NCBI GenBank assembly: GCA_023384415.1
Contig: JAHDWJ010000010.1
Span: 1-64,000 of the forward strand
DNA from: Anaerolineae bacterium
GTDB lineage: Bacteria; Chloroflexota; Anaerolineae; Promineifilales; Promineifilaceae
Length of the DNA: 64,000 bases
Reading direction: 5' to 3'
Numbering within the stretch: the stretch's first letter is position 1; the number at the start of each line of letters is the position of its first letter. The notes under the pieces are model-generated. The model had not been told where the DNA came from. It saw only the letters and a list, made by a program, of their open reading frames with translations, and made no database searches. The position numbers and the translations under genes are program-made. This document shows, in pieces, positions 1-8,082 of this stretch.

Positions 1-195
1 AAGGAACACGGATAAGGGGGAACACGGATAGGGGGGATGAACGGATGAAAGCAGCCACGGATGGAAGGAACACGGATAAGGGGGAACACGGATAAGGGGG
101 AACACGGATAGGGGGGAATACGGATGGGGGGGAATACGGATGGGGGGGAACACGGATAGGGGGGAACACGGATGGGTGGGATGAACGGATGGGGG
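1..195. repeat. G-rich tandem repeat, about 16-base unit
   Basis: About ten imperfect units of the form GGGGGAACACGGATA or GGGGGGAATACGGATG, with two units replaced by ATGAACGGATG. The plus strand carries regularly spaced runs of 4-7 G, so it could form G-quadruplexes. The word AACACGGAT is also common in dispersed intergenic repeats elsewhere in the window (6061, 16394, 55780), so this array may have grown from one of them. It extends off the left edge. No gene is seen in it. Confidence 0.85.
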
Positions 196-211
196 TTTAT
201 GTCATAACTTT

Positions 212-312
212 GTATCTTCTCAATAATTGGGGGCGAACCTTCGGCAGGTTGCTATATTGGTCAGATCCTTGGTCCAAACCTTCCGCAGGTTACACGTTTT
301 ATTGAGATGTTA
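212..312 (+). mobile_element. MITE-like element C, copy 1, with 9-base target duplication
   Basis: Ends are inverted repeats: GTATCTTCTCAATAA on the left and TTATTGAGATGTTA on the right. The element is flanked by the direct repeat CATAACTTT (203-211 and 313-321), a 9-base target-site duplication. It contains two inner palindromes of the type AACCTTCCGCAGGTT. A second copy lies inverted at 24348-24446. It is too short to encode a transposase, so it must be moved in trans. Confidence 0.75.
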
Positions 313-415
313 CATAACTTTCAAGAAAAAGAGGGTCTTTGGGATTTCGTGGCGTGAGACTAACTGTAGGGGCAGGTACAAGGCCAGCCCCTAGCCAAAA
401 TCAGTATCTTAAGGT

Positions 416-1462
416 CTATAGTTGGCGAGGTAGGCGGGTACGGCTTAACAGTTTTTTACGCAGCCCAATGGTGTTACCGAAGCGGACATGGTTGACCCAG
501 CCTTTGACGGAACGGTTTAGTTGATCCAGGGTAATCTCTTTGGCGGCGTATTGTTTGATGAGGCGGTGGAATTTGCGCTGAAAATAGATCCCCTTGCGCC
601 GTTTGAGCCGTCTTTTGTCCGGGAAAATGTGGAAGCCTAAAAAAGGAACCCCCTCGGTCACCGGATGGGGCTGTGCCCCCGGATGGATGGTGAGTCGTAG
701 GGCGGCCATCTCTGCTTCGATCACTTTTTTCCACCCCCACAGCGTCTCTTTGTCGTCGGCAAAGAGTAAAAAATCATCCACGTAGCGCACATACCCCCGA
801 CAGCGCAGCTGTCGTTTAACCAGGTGGTCAAATCGGTTCAGGTATACATTGGCCCAAAATTGGCTGGTCAGGTTGCCAATGGGCAGGCCCCGCGGCCGCA
901 TTACGGTCAGCAAATTGTCACCAGGAAAATAAACCAGATCATACTGCTCACTCAATACCCGTTCGCCGCTGGCTAAAATCTGGTCTATCAACCACAACAC
1001 CCGGTCATCGCTAATCTTCTGGGCCAACTGACCGCGCAAAATGGCATGATCCAGGCTGGGGAAAAATTGGCGGATATCACAGGCCAGCACGTAGCGGTAG
1101 CGGCGGGCAAACGCCTGGCAGCGGTCTCTGGCTTTATGGGTGCCTTTGCCAATCCGGTTGGCGTAGCTATCTTCAATAAAGGTGCGCTCAAACAGCGGTT
1201 CAATCAGGTTGCACAGGGCATGATGCACTACCCGATTCTCGAAAGCGGCCGCGCTGATCAGCCGTTTTTTAGGTTCGTGGATGAAAAAGCTGGTATACTT
1301 ACCAGGGCGGTAACTCTGGCTTTGTAACTCCTGCTGCATCTGGCACAAATTTTCTTCCAATCGGTATTCAAAGGCCGCTACATTGCCCCGCCCCCGCTTG
1401 CGGCGGCTGGCTTTGCTATAAGCTAAAAGCAAGTTATCCCAAGAAGTAAGGGTGTCAAACAT
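416..1462 (-). CDS. Reverse transcriptase of the diversity-generating retroelement (DGR) type
   Basis: RNA-directed DNA polymerase of 348 residues, the usual size for compact DGR reverse transcriptases. Visible motifs: the first catalytic Asp in CDIRQFFPS (about residue 129), PIGNLTSQ (194-201) in place of the QGxxxSP of group II intron enzymes, and the YVDD catalytic box (227-230). The C-terminal region (FLGFHIFPDKRRLKRRKG, then WVNHVRFGNTIGLRKKLL) is the short thumb; there is no maturase or HNH domain. IGNLTSQ is characteristic of DGR enzymes, which copy a template repeat into a variable target gene with adenine mutagenesis. No template/variable repeat pair or Avd gene was found nearby, so the locus is either incomplete, acts on a distant target, or is a relative with another role. 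The gene is downstream of, and on the same strand as, a NACHT-HEAT gene. No clear ribosome binding site precedes the ATG. Confidence 0.85.
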   Translation of the reverse strand: MFDTLTSWDNLLLAYSKASRRKRGRGNVAAFEYRLEENLCQMQQELQSQSYRPGKYTSFFIHEPKKRLISAAAFENRVVHHALCNLIEPLFERTFIEDSYANRIGKGTHKARDRCQAFARRYRYVLACDIRQFFPSLDHAILRGQLAQKISDDRVLWLIDQILASGERVLSEQYDLVYFPGDNLLTVMRPRGLPIGNLTSQFWANVYLNRFDHLVKRQLRCRGYVRYVDDFLLFADDKETLWGWKKVIEAEMAALRLTIHPGAQPHPVTEGVPFLGFHIFPDKRRLKRRKGIYFQRKFHRLIKQYAAKEITLDQLNRSVKGWVNHVRFGNTIGLRKKLLSRTRLPRQL

Positions 1463-1619
1463 GGAGTGGGGCGAGATGGCGCGGAACTGTAGCGGCGCTT
1501 AGTGACGAAATTAAACCCGCGCCGTCCGGCCGCTGCCCATAGGATAAAAGACGGATGGGCCGGATGAACGGATTGGACAGGTTGGTAAAAATCGGTTAAT
1601 CCTGCTCATTCGTGTCATC

Positions 1620-4055
1620 TCACCACTCACTCCCCCCATAGGCCCGGCGGATTTGGCCGAGGGCGGCGAAGGCGGCTTCGACCAGTTCGGTGTGGGGTTC
1701 TTGTAACGCTTGCTGGAGTGGCCCGACCCCTTCTTTGGCCGCCAGATGACCGAGGGTGAGCGCGGCCGCGGCCCGGACAGACGGTTTGTTAGCCCGGCGC
1801 ATTGTCTCAATGAGCAGCCCGGTCAAAGCCACCCCCTCACCAGCAGGCTGGCGGCTCCATTCAGCTACCCAGGGGAGATCGGCGGCTTCTAGCGGCCGCC
1901 ACGGGAACGGCTCTCGGCGAGCGAGAATCTCTTGCCGGGCCTCTTTGGCCGCCGAACGGACAATCCACTCCTTATCATCTCGCTCCACTTTGGTTAATAG
2001 TTCCACCACCCACGGCTCTTCCAATTGGGTCAACCCCCAAATAGCCGCCCGGCGCACTCCCAGGTCCGAATCTTGCAGCGCTTCTTTAAGAATCTCCCAT
2101 CCTTCCAGGCCGTTGCCGGCCAACGCCTCGGCTACCGTCTGGTTGATATGCTCATCTTCACCCACCAGAGCGGTCAGCAGGGGATTTTCGGTGACCGTTT
2201 CCCCGGCCCAGGCCATGGCCCAGATAACCGCCCTTCTTACTTCAATCTGTTGATCCTTGAGCATTCGCAGCCACAATTCCAGCACTTTCTCTGAACCGAG
2301 CAGAGGCAGACAGAGAACAGCCATCTCCCGCAAGATGGGATCGGGTCGCTGCAGAAGCTGCTGCCAGAAGACGCGGGTGCCGGGATCACGGGTGAGGGCC
2401 ATGGTGGCCATGGCTCGCAGCCGGAGCAGGAGGGGGAGTTCGTGCTGTAACACCATTTTGCCTAGCTGAACTAGCAGCGGCCGCTTCCATTCCTCAGGGG
2501 TATCATTTTCCGGCAGCCAGGCAGCCAGTTGAAAGAGAGAATCATACCAGGGGGCTTTCTCTTTTTGCTCCAGCAAGGTGGGGGCCAGCGACTGCCCGCC
2601 GTTGTGCCCCACATAAAAGCGGATAAGTTCTCGCCAGCCCGGCTGGGTTAATTTTTCCTGGAGCAAGATGGTATTGTCGGCTTGAGAAAGGTACGCGGCC
2701 GCACAGAAATCTCGCCATAAACTGTTACGAAAACTGAGCCGGTTATCCGGCCACGCCTGAATGAGTCCAGTTCGTATGGAAAATGTCTGCCACTGCCCCA
2801 ACAGATCTCGCTCCTTGATGCCATCGGTGATAGCCACCTCTGTCACTAGCGAGGCTATATCAGCCACACTCAGGGCAAACTGTTCTTGCTCCACCAGGCG
2901 AAAAGCCATGGTTTGCCATATTTTGGCGGCAAAGGGGGGCAGCCAGGCCGGGGTTTTATTTTCCGGTTCCAGGCAGTGGTTGAAATAGTAGCTGAACAGG
3001 TCGCTGTGCCGGGCCGGGGCTTCTTTTTTCAGCCGGATGAGGTGATGGCGCAGGCTGGTTTCCAGGGCGTTTTGGCCGTTTTGCCAGAAGGTGGTTACAG
3101 GGATGGAGCGGTTGGGTGGCGCATCGGCCGACCATTGACGGTAATAGGCACGGGCCTGCCCTACCCGCCAGGGGAGCAGCATGGTGGGGGTGAAGTTGAG
3201 TTCGGTGAGGGGGCCAAAATGGCGCAGGGGGGCGGCGGCGATGATTTGTATCTCTGGGTAGCGGTTGAGCAGTTGGCTAAGCCATTGGGTCGCGGCCGCC
3301 TGTTCGGCGCCGAGTAAATTGTCCCATCCATCGAGAAAGAGGAGCAGGTGGCCGCTTTCCAGGGCGTCGCGCAGATATTTCTCCAGGCCAGCTTTGGTCA
3401 TTACCCCAGTGTAACTCTGGGAAATTTGCAGGAGGGGCAGAGCGGGATCGGCTGCGGCCGCGCTCAGATCTATCGCCGCCAGATGAGCAAACAAGGGCAC
3501 CCGCTGCAGCAAAAAAGCGTGAGGTTGATCTTCTGTAGCTGTGGCGGCCAGATAGGCACCGTAAGCCAGGAGCGTTGTCTTCCCCGATCCTGCTTCACCG
3601 GTCAGGGCTACCCGCTGTCCATTTAGCAGTGTCTGGCTTAAAGACACCGTGGGTAAAGATGGATGGGCTATGCGGCTGGCCAAAGCGGGCCAGAGATAAA
3701 AAAGCTGCTCTGGGCCATTGGTGCGTAATTGGGAGAGGTCGGTAAGCTGAGGCGGGGCCAGGAGGCGGGGTGTGACAAAAATTTGCGGCAAACTTACCTG
3801 TTGGCCAAATAGATGATACCGTTCCAGGTATAGGGCCAGATCAGCCCGGTACCGACTGTCAATACCCGAGCGTACCCATTGCCGCGTTTCCTGGACGCGG
3901 CCGCGGATCTGTTTTTGCCACCGTTGGGCATACGGGCGCACTTTTTGCCAGCCAAAGAATAAAAGTGCGCCTAAAATAAACCCCAAAAAGAGCGAAAGCC
4001 AATCCGGCCGCCAGCGCAGATTGATTTGAGCCAGGAGAAGGAGATCGGGCATCAT
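1620..4055 (-). CDS. Membrane-anchored NACHT-type NTPase with HEAT repeats
   Basis: STAND-like signalling NTPase of about 811 residues. One membrane segment near the N-terminus (LSLFLGFILGALLFFGW, about 20-38) is followed by a basic linker. The NTPase has a P-loop GEAGSGKTT (about 153-161) and a Walker B box LLLFLDGWD (about 238-246), in a layout typical of NACHT modules. From about residue 540 to the end are degenerate HEAT/PBS-type repeats (VRRAVIWAMAWAG, VRRAAIWGLTQL, VRAAAALTLGHLA). Such proteins act in signalling, cell death or anti-phage responses, with the repeats as sensor. No effector domain is fused. The start is uncertain: ATGATG at 4055 is chosen, and a TTG at 4079 is possible. 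The gene lies 157 bases upstream of the reverse transcriptase on the same strand. Confidence 0.75.
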   Translation of the reverse strand: MMPDLLLLAQINLRWRPDWLSLFLGFILGALLFFGWQKVRPYAQRWQKQIRGRVQETRQWVRSGIDSRYRADLALYLERYHLFGQQVSLPQIFVTPRLLAPPQLTDLSQLRTNGPEQLFYLWPALASRIAHPSLPTVSLSQTLLNGQRVALTGEAGSGKTTLLAYGAYLAATATEDQPHAFLLQRVPLFAHLAAIDLSAAAADPALPLLQISQSYTGVMTKAGLEKYLRDALESGHLLLFLDGWDNLLGAEQAAATQWLSQLLNRYPEIQIIAAAPLRHFGPLTELNFTPTMLLPWRVGQARAYYRQWSADAPPNRSIPVTTFWQNGQNALETSLRHHLIRLKKEAPARHSDLFSYYFNHCLEPENKTPAWLPPFAAKIWQTMAFRLVEQEQFALSVADIASLVTEVAITDGIKERDLLGQWQTFSIRTGLIQAWPDNRLSFRNSLWRDFCAAAYLSQADNTILLQEKLTQPGWRELIRFYVGHNGGQSLAPTLLEQKEKAPWYDSLFQLAAWLPENDTPEEWKRPLLVQLGKMVLQHELPLLLRLRAMATMALTRDPGTRVFWQQLLQRPDPILREMAVLCLPLLGSEKVLELWLRMLKDQQIEVRRAVIWAMAWAGETVTENPLLTALVGEDEHINQTVAEALAGNGLEGWEILKEALQDSDLGVRRAAIWGLTQLEEPWVVELLTKVERDDKEWIVRSAAKEARQEILARREPFPWRPLEAADLPWVAEWSRQPAGEGVALTGLLIETMRRANKPSVRAAAALTLGHLAAKEGVGPLQQALQEPHTELVEAAFAALGQIRRAYGGSEW

Positions 4056-4116
4056 GGTGGTGGCGATGGCAGACGGCAAAACGGGTACGCCATCTTTGGC
4101 CTTTCGTCATCTGTCC

Positions 4117-5748
4117 TTACCGCGACGTTAAGGGTAAATAAACCTTCCTAGGATTGACCAGGACAAAACTGTTAGCAAAATTATCCATCTCATTGGTTTC
4201 AGGAATTTGGTTCTGAGCATCTACTTTAACATAAAATGGATGACTTCCGGTAGTCAGGTTAGACCAACGGATGGTAGCTGTGGTGTTATTGCGGGCACAT
4301 CCGGCTACGTTGCTCAGGTTAGCCGTGCCAATTAATTGGGTATGATTTGGGTCGCTGTAAGCAGCAACGGTAAAATTGCCGGTGACTTCGGCATTGCCAT
4401 TGTTAATCACTTGAATGTGGATGTCAACGGTATGGCTGTTAATTGGGGTGAAAGAGAGTTGATAGGGATGTAAATTTACTTGCAGAGGTATGGCTGAGAC
4501 AACCGTGCGGTGGGTTTGGCCCAGGTGAGAGAGGGCAGTGATGCTGCCTGGTGGCAGGGTGGCGTAATTTTCTAGCAAAAGATTGCTGACGTCCCCGGCC
4601 CCCTGGGCGTGCATTTTATACCATAACCATTGCTGCACCATGCGGCCGCCATCAGCCGCATACCCCAGGTTCGGGTTGATACTATCAGGGCCATCCAGGT
4701 AGGCCAGAGTCTCTTGCATGAAGGTGCGGACACGTTCAGGGGTAAAACAGTTGCCATATTCATCTTGAATAAAGCAGGTGCCACCTGGGTCCACCTGATA
4801 CGGGTACAACACCGAGAACTCTGTCAGGAGCAGGGGGCTATTCTGGTAGCCTCGCGCTTTGAGCCATTGGCGCATGGCCGTAACTTGTTGGCGGAAGGTG
4901 AACATATCCGTATGTTCGGCGAAGCAGTACACCTCTTCCAGGGGGCATAAGGCGGCGTTACCACCACTCTCCCGCCGCCAATTGTTAAAGGGGGGATTGG
5001 GGGGGACACCCACGCCTAAGGGGACGTTGGCAATACCGTTGGGGGTGACGCCATCGGTCTGGACTTCGGGCAAGATGTAGAGGTGGAATGTCCACACATC
5101 TACAGGCATGGGATGACCAAAGGCGCGAATATATGCTTGTAACACCAGGTCTAGATAGGCCAGACGGGAGGGGGTGACTTGAACCAGGGCGGCAATGGCA
5201 ACCTGGGCGGTAGGGTCACGTTGTTTGATGAACTGGTAAACATCCCGGTAGGCAATGGCATAGATGTCAGGGAAAATATCGCCCTGACCTACTCGTTCAA
5301 TTTCATTGCCTACAACCCATAAGTTGCCCCGATTGGCATCCACGACAGCCCCTAGCTGGCCTTCGGTCAGGGCTGGGGTGATGTTGAAACTGGGGAGGTA
5401 AATAGAGCCATTTTTGTTTTGGTGGACGGTGACAAATTGGACAAATTCGGTGCCGGGGATGACGGAGTTGCCGGTGCCAAAGTTGATGTACCAGCCAGCT
5501 TTGACGGTGGATATCCAGGGGGTTTGGCTGGGATCTGCGGCCACCCCATAACGGCAGTTGCTATTGCCGATAACGGAGGTGGGGGGGATTTCCGGCGCGG
5601 CCGCAAACGCTGTGGGCGCAGAGTCGTTTATCGGGGTAGGAGCGACCCACCGTTCATATCCGCTCATAAACCCGTGAATCAGGGTTAGTGTGCCTGTCAA
5701 AAGAAGAAAATAAAAGACGCGGCCGCGCCACAGAAACCATTTATTCAT
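4117..5748 (-). CDS. Secreted glycoside-hydrolase-like protein with C-terminal CARDB domain
   Basis: About 543 residues with an N-terminal signal anchor (hydrophobic VFYFLLLTGTLTLIHGF). The middle is a TIM-barrel glycosidase-like domain. GNEIE (around residue 150) supplies a candidate acid/base Glu and LLLTEFS a candidate nucleophile Glu, the spacing expected for clan GH-A-type enzymes; the substrate is unknown. The last about 110 residues form a CARDB-like beta-sandwich (VDIHIQVINNGNAEVTG ... ETNEMDNFANSF). It ends in VYLPLTSR, a tail often seen on secreted Chloroflexota proteins. The ATG at 5748 is preferred because GAGG precedes it by 8 bases; an upstream in-frame ATG at 5796 has no such site. 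Confidence 0.7.
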   Translation of the reverse strand: MNKWFLWRGRVFYFLLLTGTLTLIHGFMSGYERWVAPTPINDSAPTAFAAAPEIPPTSVIGNSNCRYGVAADPSQTPWISTVKAGWYINFGTGNSVIPGTEFVQFVTVHQNKNGSIYLPSFNITPALTEGQLGAVVDANRGNLWVVGNEIERVGQGDIFPDIYAIAYRDVYQFIKQRDPTAQVAIAALVQVTPSRLAYLDLVLQAYIRAFGHPMPVDVWTFHLYILPEVQTDGVTPNGIANVPLGVGVPPNPPFNNWRRESGGNAALCPLEEVYCFAEHTDMFTFRQQVTAMRQWLKARGYQNSPLLLTEFSVLYPYQVDPGGTCFIQDEYGNCFTPERVRTFMQETLAYLDGPDSINPNLGYAADGGRMVQQWLWYKMHAQGAGDVSNLLLENYATLPPGSITALSHLGQTHRTVVSAIPLQVNLHPYQLSFTPINSHTVDIHIQVINNGNAEVTGNFTVAAYSDPNHTQLIGTANLSNVAGCARNNTTATIRWSNLTTGSHPFYVKVDAQNQIPETNEMDNFANSFVLVNPRKVYLPLTSR

Positions 5749-5796
5749 TACCAATACCTCGCTCTTATACAATCCACTCAGGTATGAAAAATTCAA

Positions 5797-6152
5797 TCAC
5801 TCGCAGTTCCCCATGAGGAATCCCACCGATTATAGACCGATTTTCCGCCTGGATGACAAGGCTTACCTGACTGCTATTAGCTTTCTCAGGAACTGCTCAC
5901 GCTGATTTCAGTTTAAATTTAGTTTGCAGGTATAGGATTATAAATGAAGTCGCCAAACAACCCATCAGCCTCGATCTTCCCTCCTGGATCGAGGCTGATT
6001 GGTTTTATGGCAAAGAAGAATGATCCGCAGATTGACGCAGATTTTTGGGATTGAAGGGTAGAACACGGATTTACTGGATGGGCGGATTTTTCTGGGGCCA
6101 TCAAATCTGTAAATCCTGCTGATCTGGGTTCTAAATTTGCGGGTGAATGCCG
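5797..6152. other. Gene-free region with hairpin and decayed repeat
   Basis: No credible gene. It holds a 13-base-pair hairpin (5964-5976 with 5987-5999, ATCAGCCTCGATC and its complement) followed by GGTTTTA, which looks like a terminator although no gene ends here. A decayed copy of the dispersed ACGGAT repeat follows at 6060-6131 (GAACACGGAT ... AAATCCTGCTGATC). Confidence 0.6.
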
Positions 6153-6369
6153 GCAATTCTCAATTTGCCCTGAAATGAATGTAGGGGCGGGACAGGTGGG
6201 CCAGGATTTTGGTCAAACAGGAGCGTTCCGTTCCCACCTGTCTCGCCCTGATTTGGCCGTAATGGGGATGTAAAAGGGGGTGAGACAGGCGGGAATAAGG
6301 TTAAACCGCTTGACCCAGATGGGTGCCCGCCTGTCCCACCCCTACCATATGGTTCAAATTGAGAATTGC
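6153..6369. mobile_element. MITE-like composite inverted repeat
   Basis: A 217-base block bounded by perfect 15-base inverted repeats, GCAATTCTCAATTTG (6153-6167) and CAAATTGAGAATTGC (6355-6369). Inside are two further hairpins: GGGCGGGACAGGTGGG (about 6185) pairs with CCCACCTGTCTCGCCC (about 6233), and GGGGGTGAGACAGGCGGG (about 6276) pairs with CCCGCCTGTCCCACCCC (about 6326). The whole can fold into a branched structure. No open reading frame and no clear target duplication were seen. It may be a small transposon derivative or a structured RNA. Confidence 0.6.
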
Positions 6370-6440
6370 TGGGTGAAGGTTGATGTTTTCGCCCGGTCTG
6401 GCGTAACCGGGTAAACTCATGGGGTCATGGAGGCGTGTAG

Positions 6441-6968
6441 ATGACTCTGAAACCCCTGTTAGGAACCCCCCTCAAACGATTTTTACGTGATTACAAACGA
6501 ATACATCCGGTCTCTGTGGAACTAGCGGCTGTGTTGCAAAGCGTGGAATACCCGGCTAATGTGGGTTCGATTTTTCGTTTGGCAGACGCGGCCGCGCTCA
6601 CCGAACTGGTTCTTACCGGCATTACCCCTACTCCCCCCAATCCTACCATCGAAAAAGTGGGCCGGGCCAAAAGCCTGCGCGTCCCCTGGCGTTATGAACG
6701 AGAACCATCTGTGGCTTTGGCTCAACTTAAAGAGCAGGGATACCAGTTAATTGCTATTGAACTGGCTGAAGGGAGTGTGCCTTATCACACCTTTACCTAC
6801 CCGGAAAAGTGCTGCCTGGTGGTAGGGCATGAAGATCATGGCCTTACCAAAGCAACCCTGGCCCAATGTGAGGCGGCGGTTTTTTTGCCCATGTACGGGC
6901 AGGGGTTATCTCTTAATGTTCACGTGGCTTTAAGTGTGGTGGTTTATCATATCTTGCATACAGTTTGA
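6441..6968 (+). CDS. TrmH/SpoU-family RNA 2'-O-methyltransferase
   Basis: 175 residues, the size of the short catalytic-domain-only SPOUT methyltransferases. Motif 1 is NVGSIFRLADA (about 39-49), motif 2 is LVVGHEDHGLT (about 129-139), and motif 3 is LPMYGQGLSLNVHVALSVV near the C-terminus, which forms the trefoil knot that binds S-adenosylmethionine. It methylates a ribose in tRNA or rRNA; the exact site cannot be read from sequence. The ATG has a GGAGG ribosome binding site. The stop abuts the end of surE, which is transcribed toward it. Confidence 0.9.
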   Translation: MTLKPLLGTPLKRFLRDYKRIHPVSVELAAVLQSVEYPANVGSIFRLADAAALTELVLTGITPTPPNPTIEKVGRAKSLRVPWRYEREPSVALAQLKEQGYQLIAIELAEGSVPYHTFTYPEKCCLVVGHEDHGLTKATLAQCEAAVFLPMYGQGLSLNVHVALSVVVYHILHTV

Positions 6969-7802
6969 TCACCGCTCCTGGCTCACAATTTCTGCCAACC
7001 CTTGTAAGGCTTTGGGTCTGGGTATAACCTCAAGCTGAGACCAGCCCCACTCTTGTAACCCCGGCATGACATGGTAGGCCGTTAGATCCATTTGTAATGG
7101 GGTAACGGAGACATGCCCGCTGGCCATGGCCCCTACATCGGTGCCATCTTCGGGGACACCGGTGGGGGAATCGCCGCCAATCCAGTAGTAGGCGCGGCCG
7201 CGAGGGTCTTGCCGCTCATCTAGCCTATCCCGGTATACCCGCAGCCCCTGCCGGGTAAGCTGAATCCCCTGGAGCATTTCGGCGGGCAGGTAAGGGATGT
7301 TGACATTGAGAAACACCCCTTTGGGCAATCCCCGCTGTAGGGTCATGCGGGTGATGAGGCGGGCGACTCGTGCGGCCGCGCTGTAATCCACCGTTTCATG
7401 CCCATGTTTGCCCGCATCCAGGGAAAAGGCGATGCCGGGAATGTGCCAGATAATGCTTTCCATCACTGCCGTCACCGTACCTGAATAGGTGACATCATGC
7501 CCCAGGTTGGCCATCGGGTTAATGCCCGAAACAACCAGATCAACCGGTTCCCGTAAGAACCCCATCACCGCCAGGGCCACACAGTCTGATGGGGCCCCAT
7601 CACTGGCATAGGCCGGAGTGCCATCGGCCAACTGGACTTCGTGAACGCGCAAGGGGCGTTCTAATGTTTTAACATGTCCCCGCCCTGACCAGTTCCGGTC
7701 GGGGGCGACAATGGAGACGCGGCCGCATTGTCGCATCACCTGAACTAAAGCTAACAACCCAGGGGCATGTACCCCATCATCATTGGTGACTAAAATGTGC
7801 AT
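6969..7802 (-). CDS. surE: 5'/3'-nucleotidase SurE
   Basis: 277 residues. The N-terminus MHILVTNDDGVHAPGL has the metal-binding Asp-Asp pair of SurE. VVSGINPMANLGHDVTYSGTVTAVMES carries the Asn and Ser residues of the active site, and AFSLD follows. SurE removes phosphate from nucleoside monophosphates and short polyphosphates in survival metabolism. The ATG is preceded by GAGG. It converges on the TrmH-type gene with no spacer. Confidence 0.95.
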   Translation of the reverse strand: MHILVTNDDGVHAPGLLALVQVMRQCGRVSIVAPDRNWSGRGHVKTLERPLRVHEVQLADGTPAYASDGAPSDCVALAVMGFLREPVDLVVSGINPMANLGHDVTYSGTVTAVMESIIWHIPGIAFSLDAGKHGHETVDYSAAARVARLITRMTLQRGLPKGVFLNVNIPYLPAEMLQGIQLTRQGLRVYRDRLDERQDPRGRAYYWIGGDSPTGVPEDGTDVGAMASGHVSVTPLQMDLTAYHVMPGLQEWGWSQLEVIPRPKALQGLAEIVSQER

Positions 7803-7932
7803 CAGGAAACCTCAATGAAAGGATGAAGGATGAATTATGAAGGATGAAGCATCCTCAACTTGAAACTTGAAACTTGAAACCCATATTACCTCTCGGCTGT
7901 TAAAAATCGTTTAAGGACAGGTTATGGTTTTT

Positions 7933-7965
7933 AGAATTGACAAATCGGCAAGATTTGTCAATTCT
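7933..7965. repeat. Perfect 14-base-pair hairpin, family E
   Basis: AGAATTGACAAATC (7933-7946), loop GGCAA, GATTTGTCAATTCT (7952-7965). The same core TTGACAAATC is found in a hairpin at 16500-16526, and a related one is at 33310-33343. There is no T-run, so it is better read as a dispersed palindrome than as a terminator. The surrounding gap (7803-7989) also contains a small AACTTGAA triple repeat at about 7858-7880 and nothing else recognised. Confidence 0.7.
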
Positions 7966-7989
7966 CCTCCCATTTTGTGGTGGATTGGC

Positions 7990-8019
7990 TTGCGTCAGCG
8001 GGCTGTTTTCAGGTATACT
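7990..8019 (+). promoter_or_regulatory. Sigma-70-type promoter of dnaN
   Basis: TTGCGT (7990-7995) and TATACT (8014-8019) are separated by 18 bases, close to the housekeeping consensus. Transcription would start near 8026, about 57 bases upstream of the dnaN ATG. Confidence 0.6.
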
Positions 8020-8082
8020 ATCCTTATTCACGATGTGCGGGATATTACAACAAAACTTTTGCAGTAACAGGGAGAGAGAATA

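Noticed and set aside
1..195. CRISPR array
   Set aside because: The repeats are contiguous, imperfect and without unique spacers; no cas genes are present.
1461..1502. Plus-strand reading EWGEMARNC resembling the variable-repeat signature xWxxxARNC of DGR targets
   Set aside because: Only 13 codons, adenine-poor, no second copy in the window, and on the strand opposite to the reverse transcriptase. Probably chance.
6153..6369. Riboswitch or integron attC site
   Set aside because: No downstream gene at the expected distance and no matching core motif. The inverted ends favour a mobile element.
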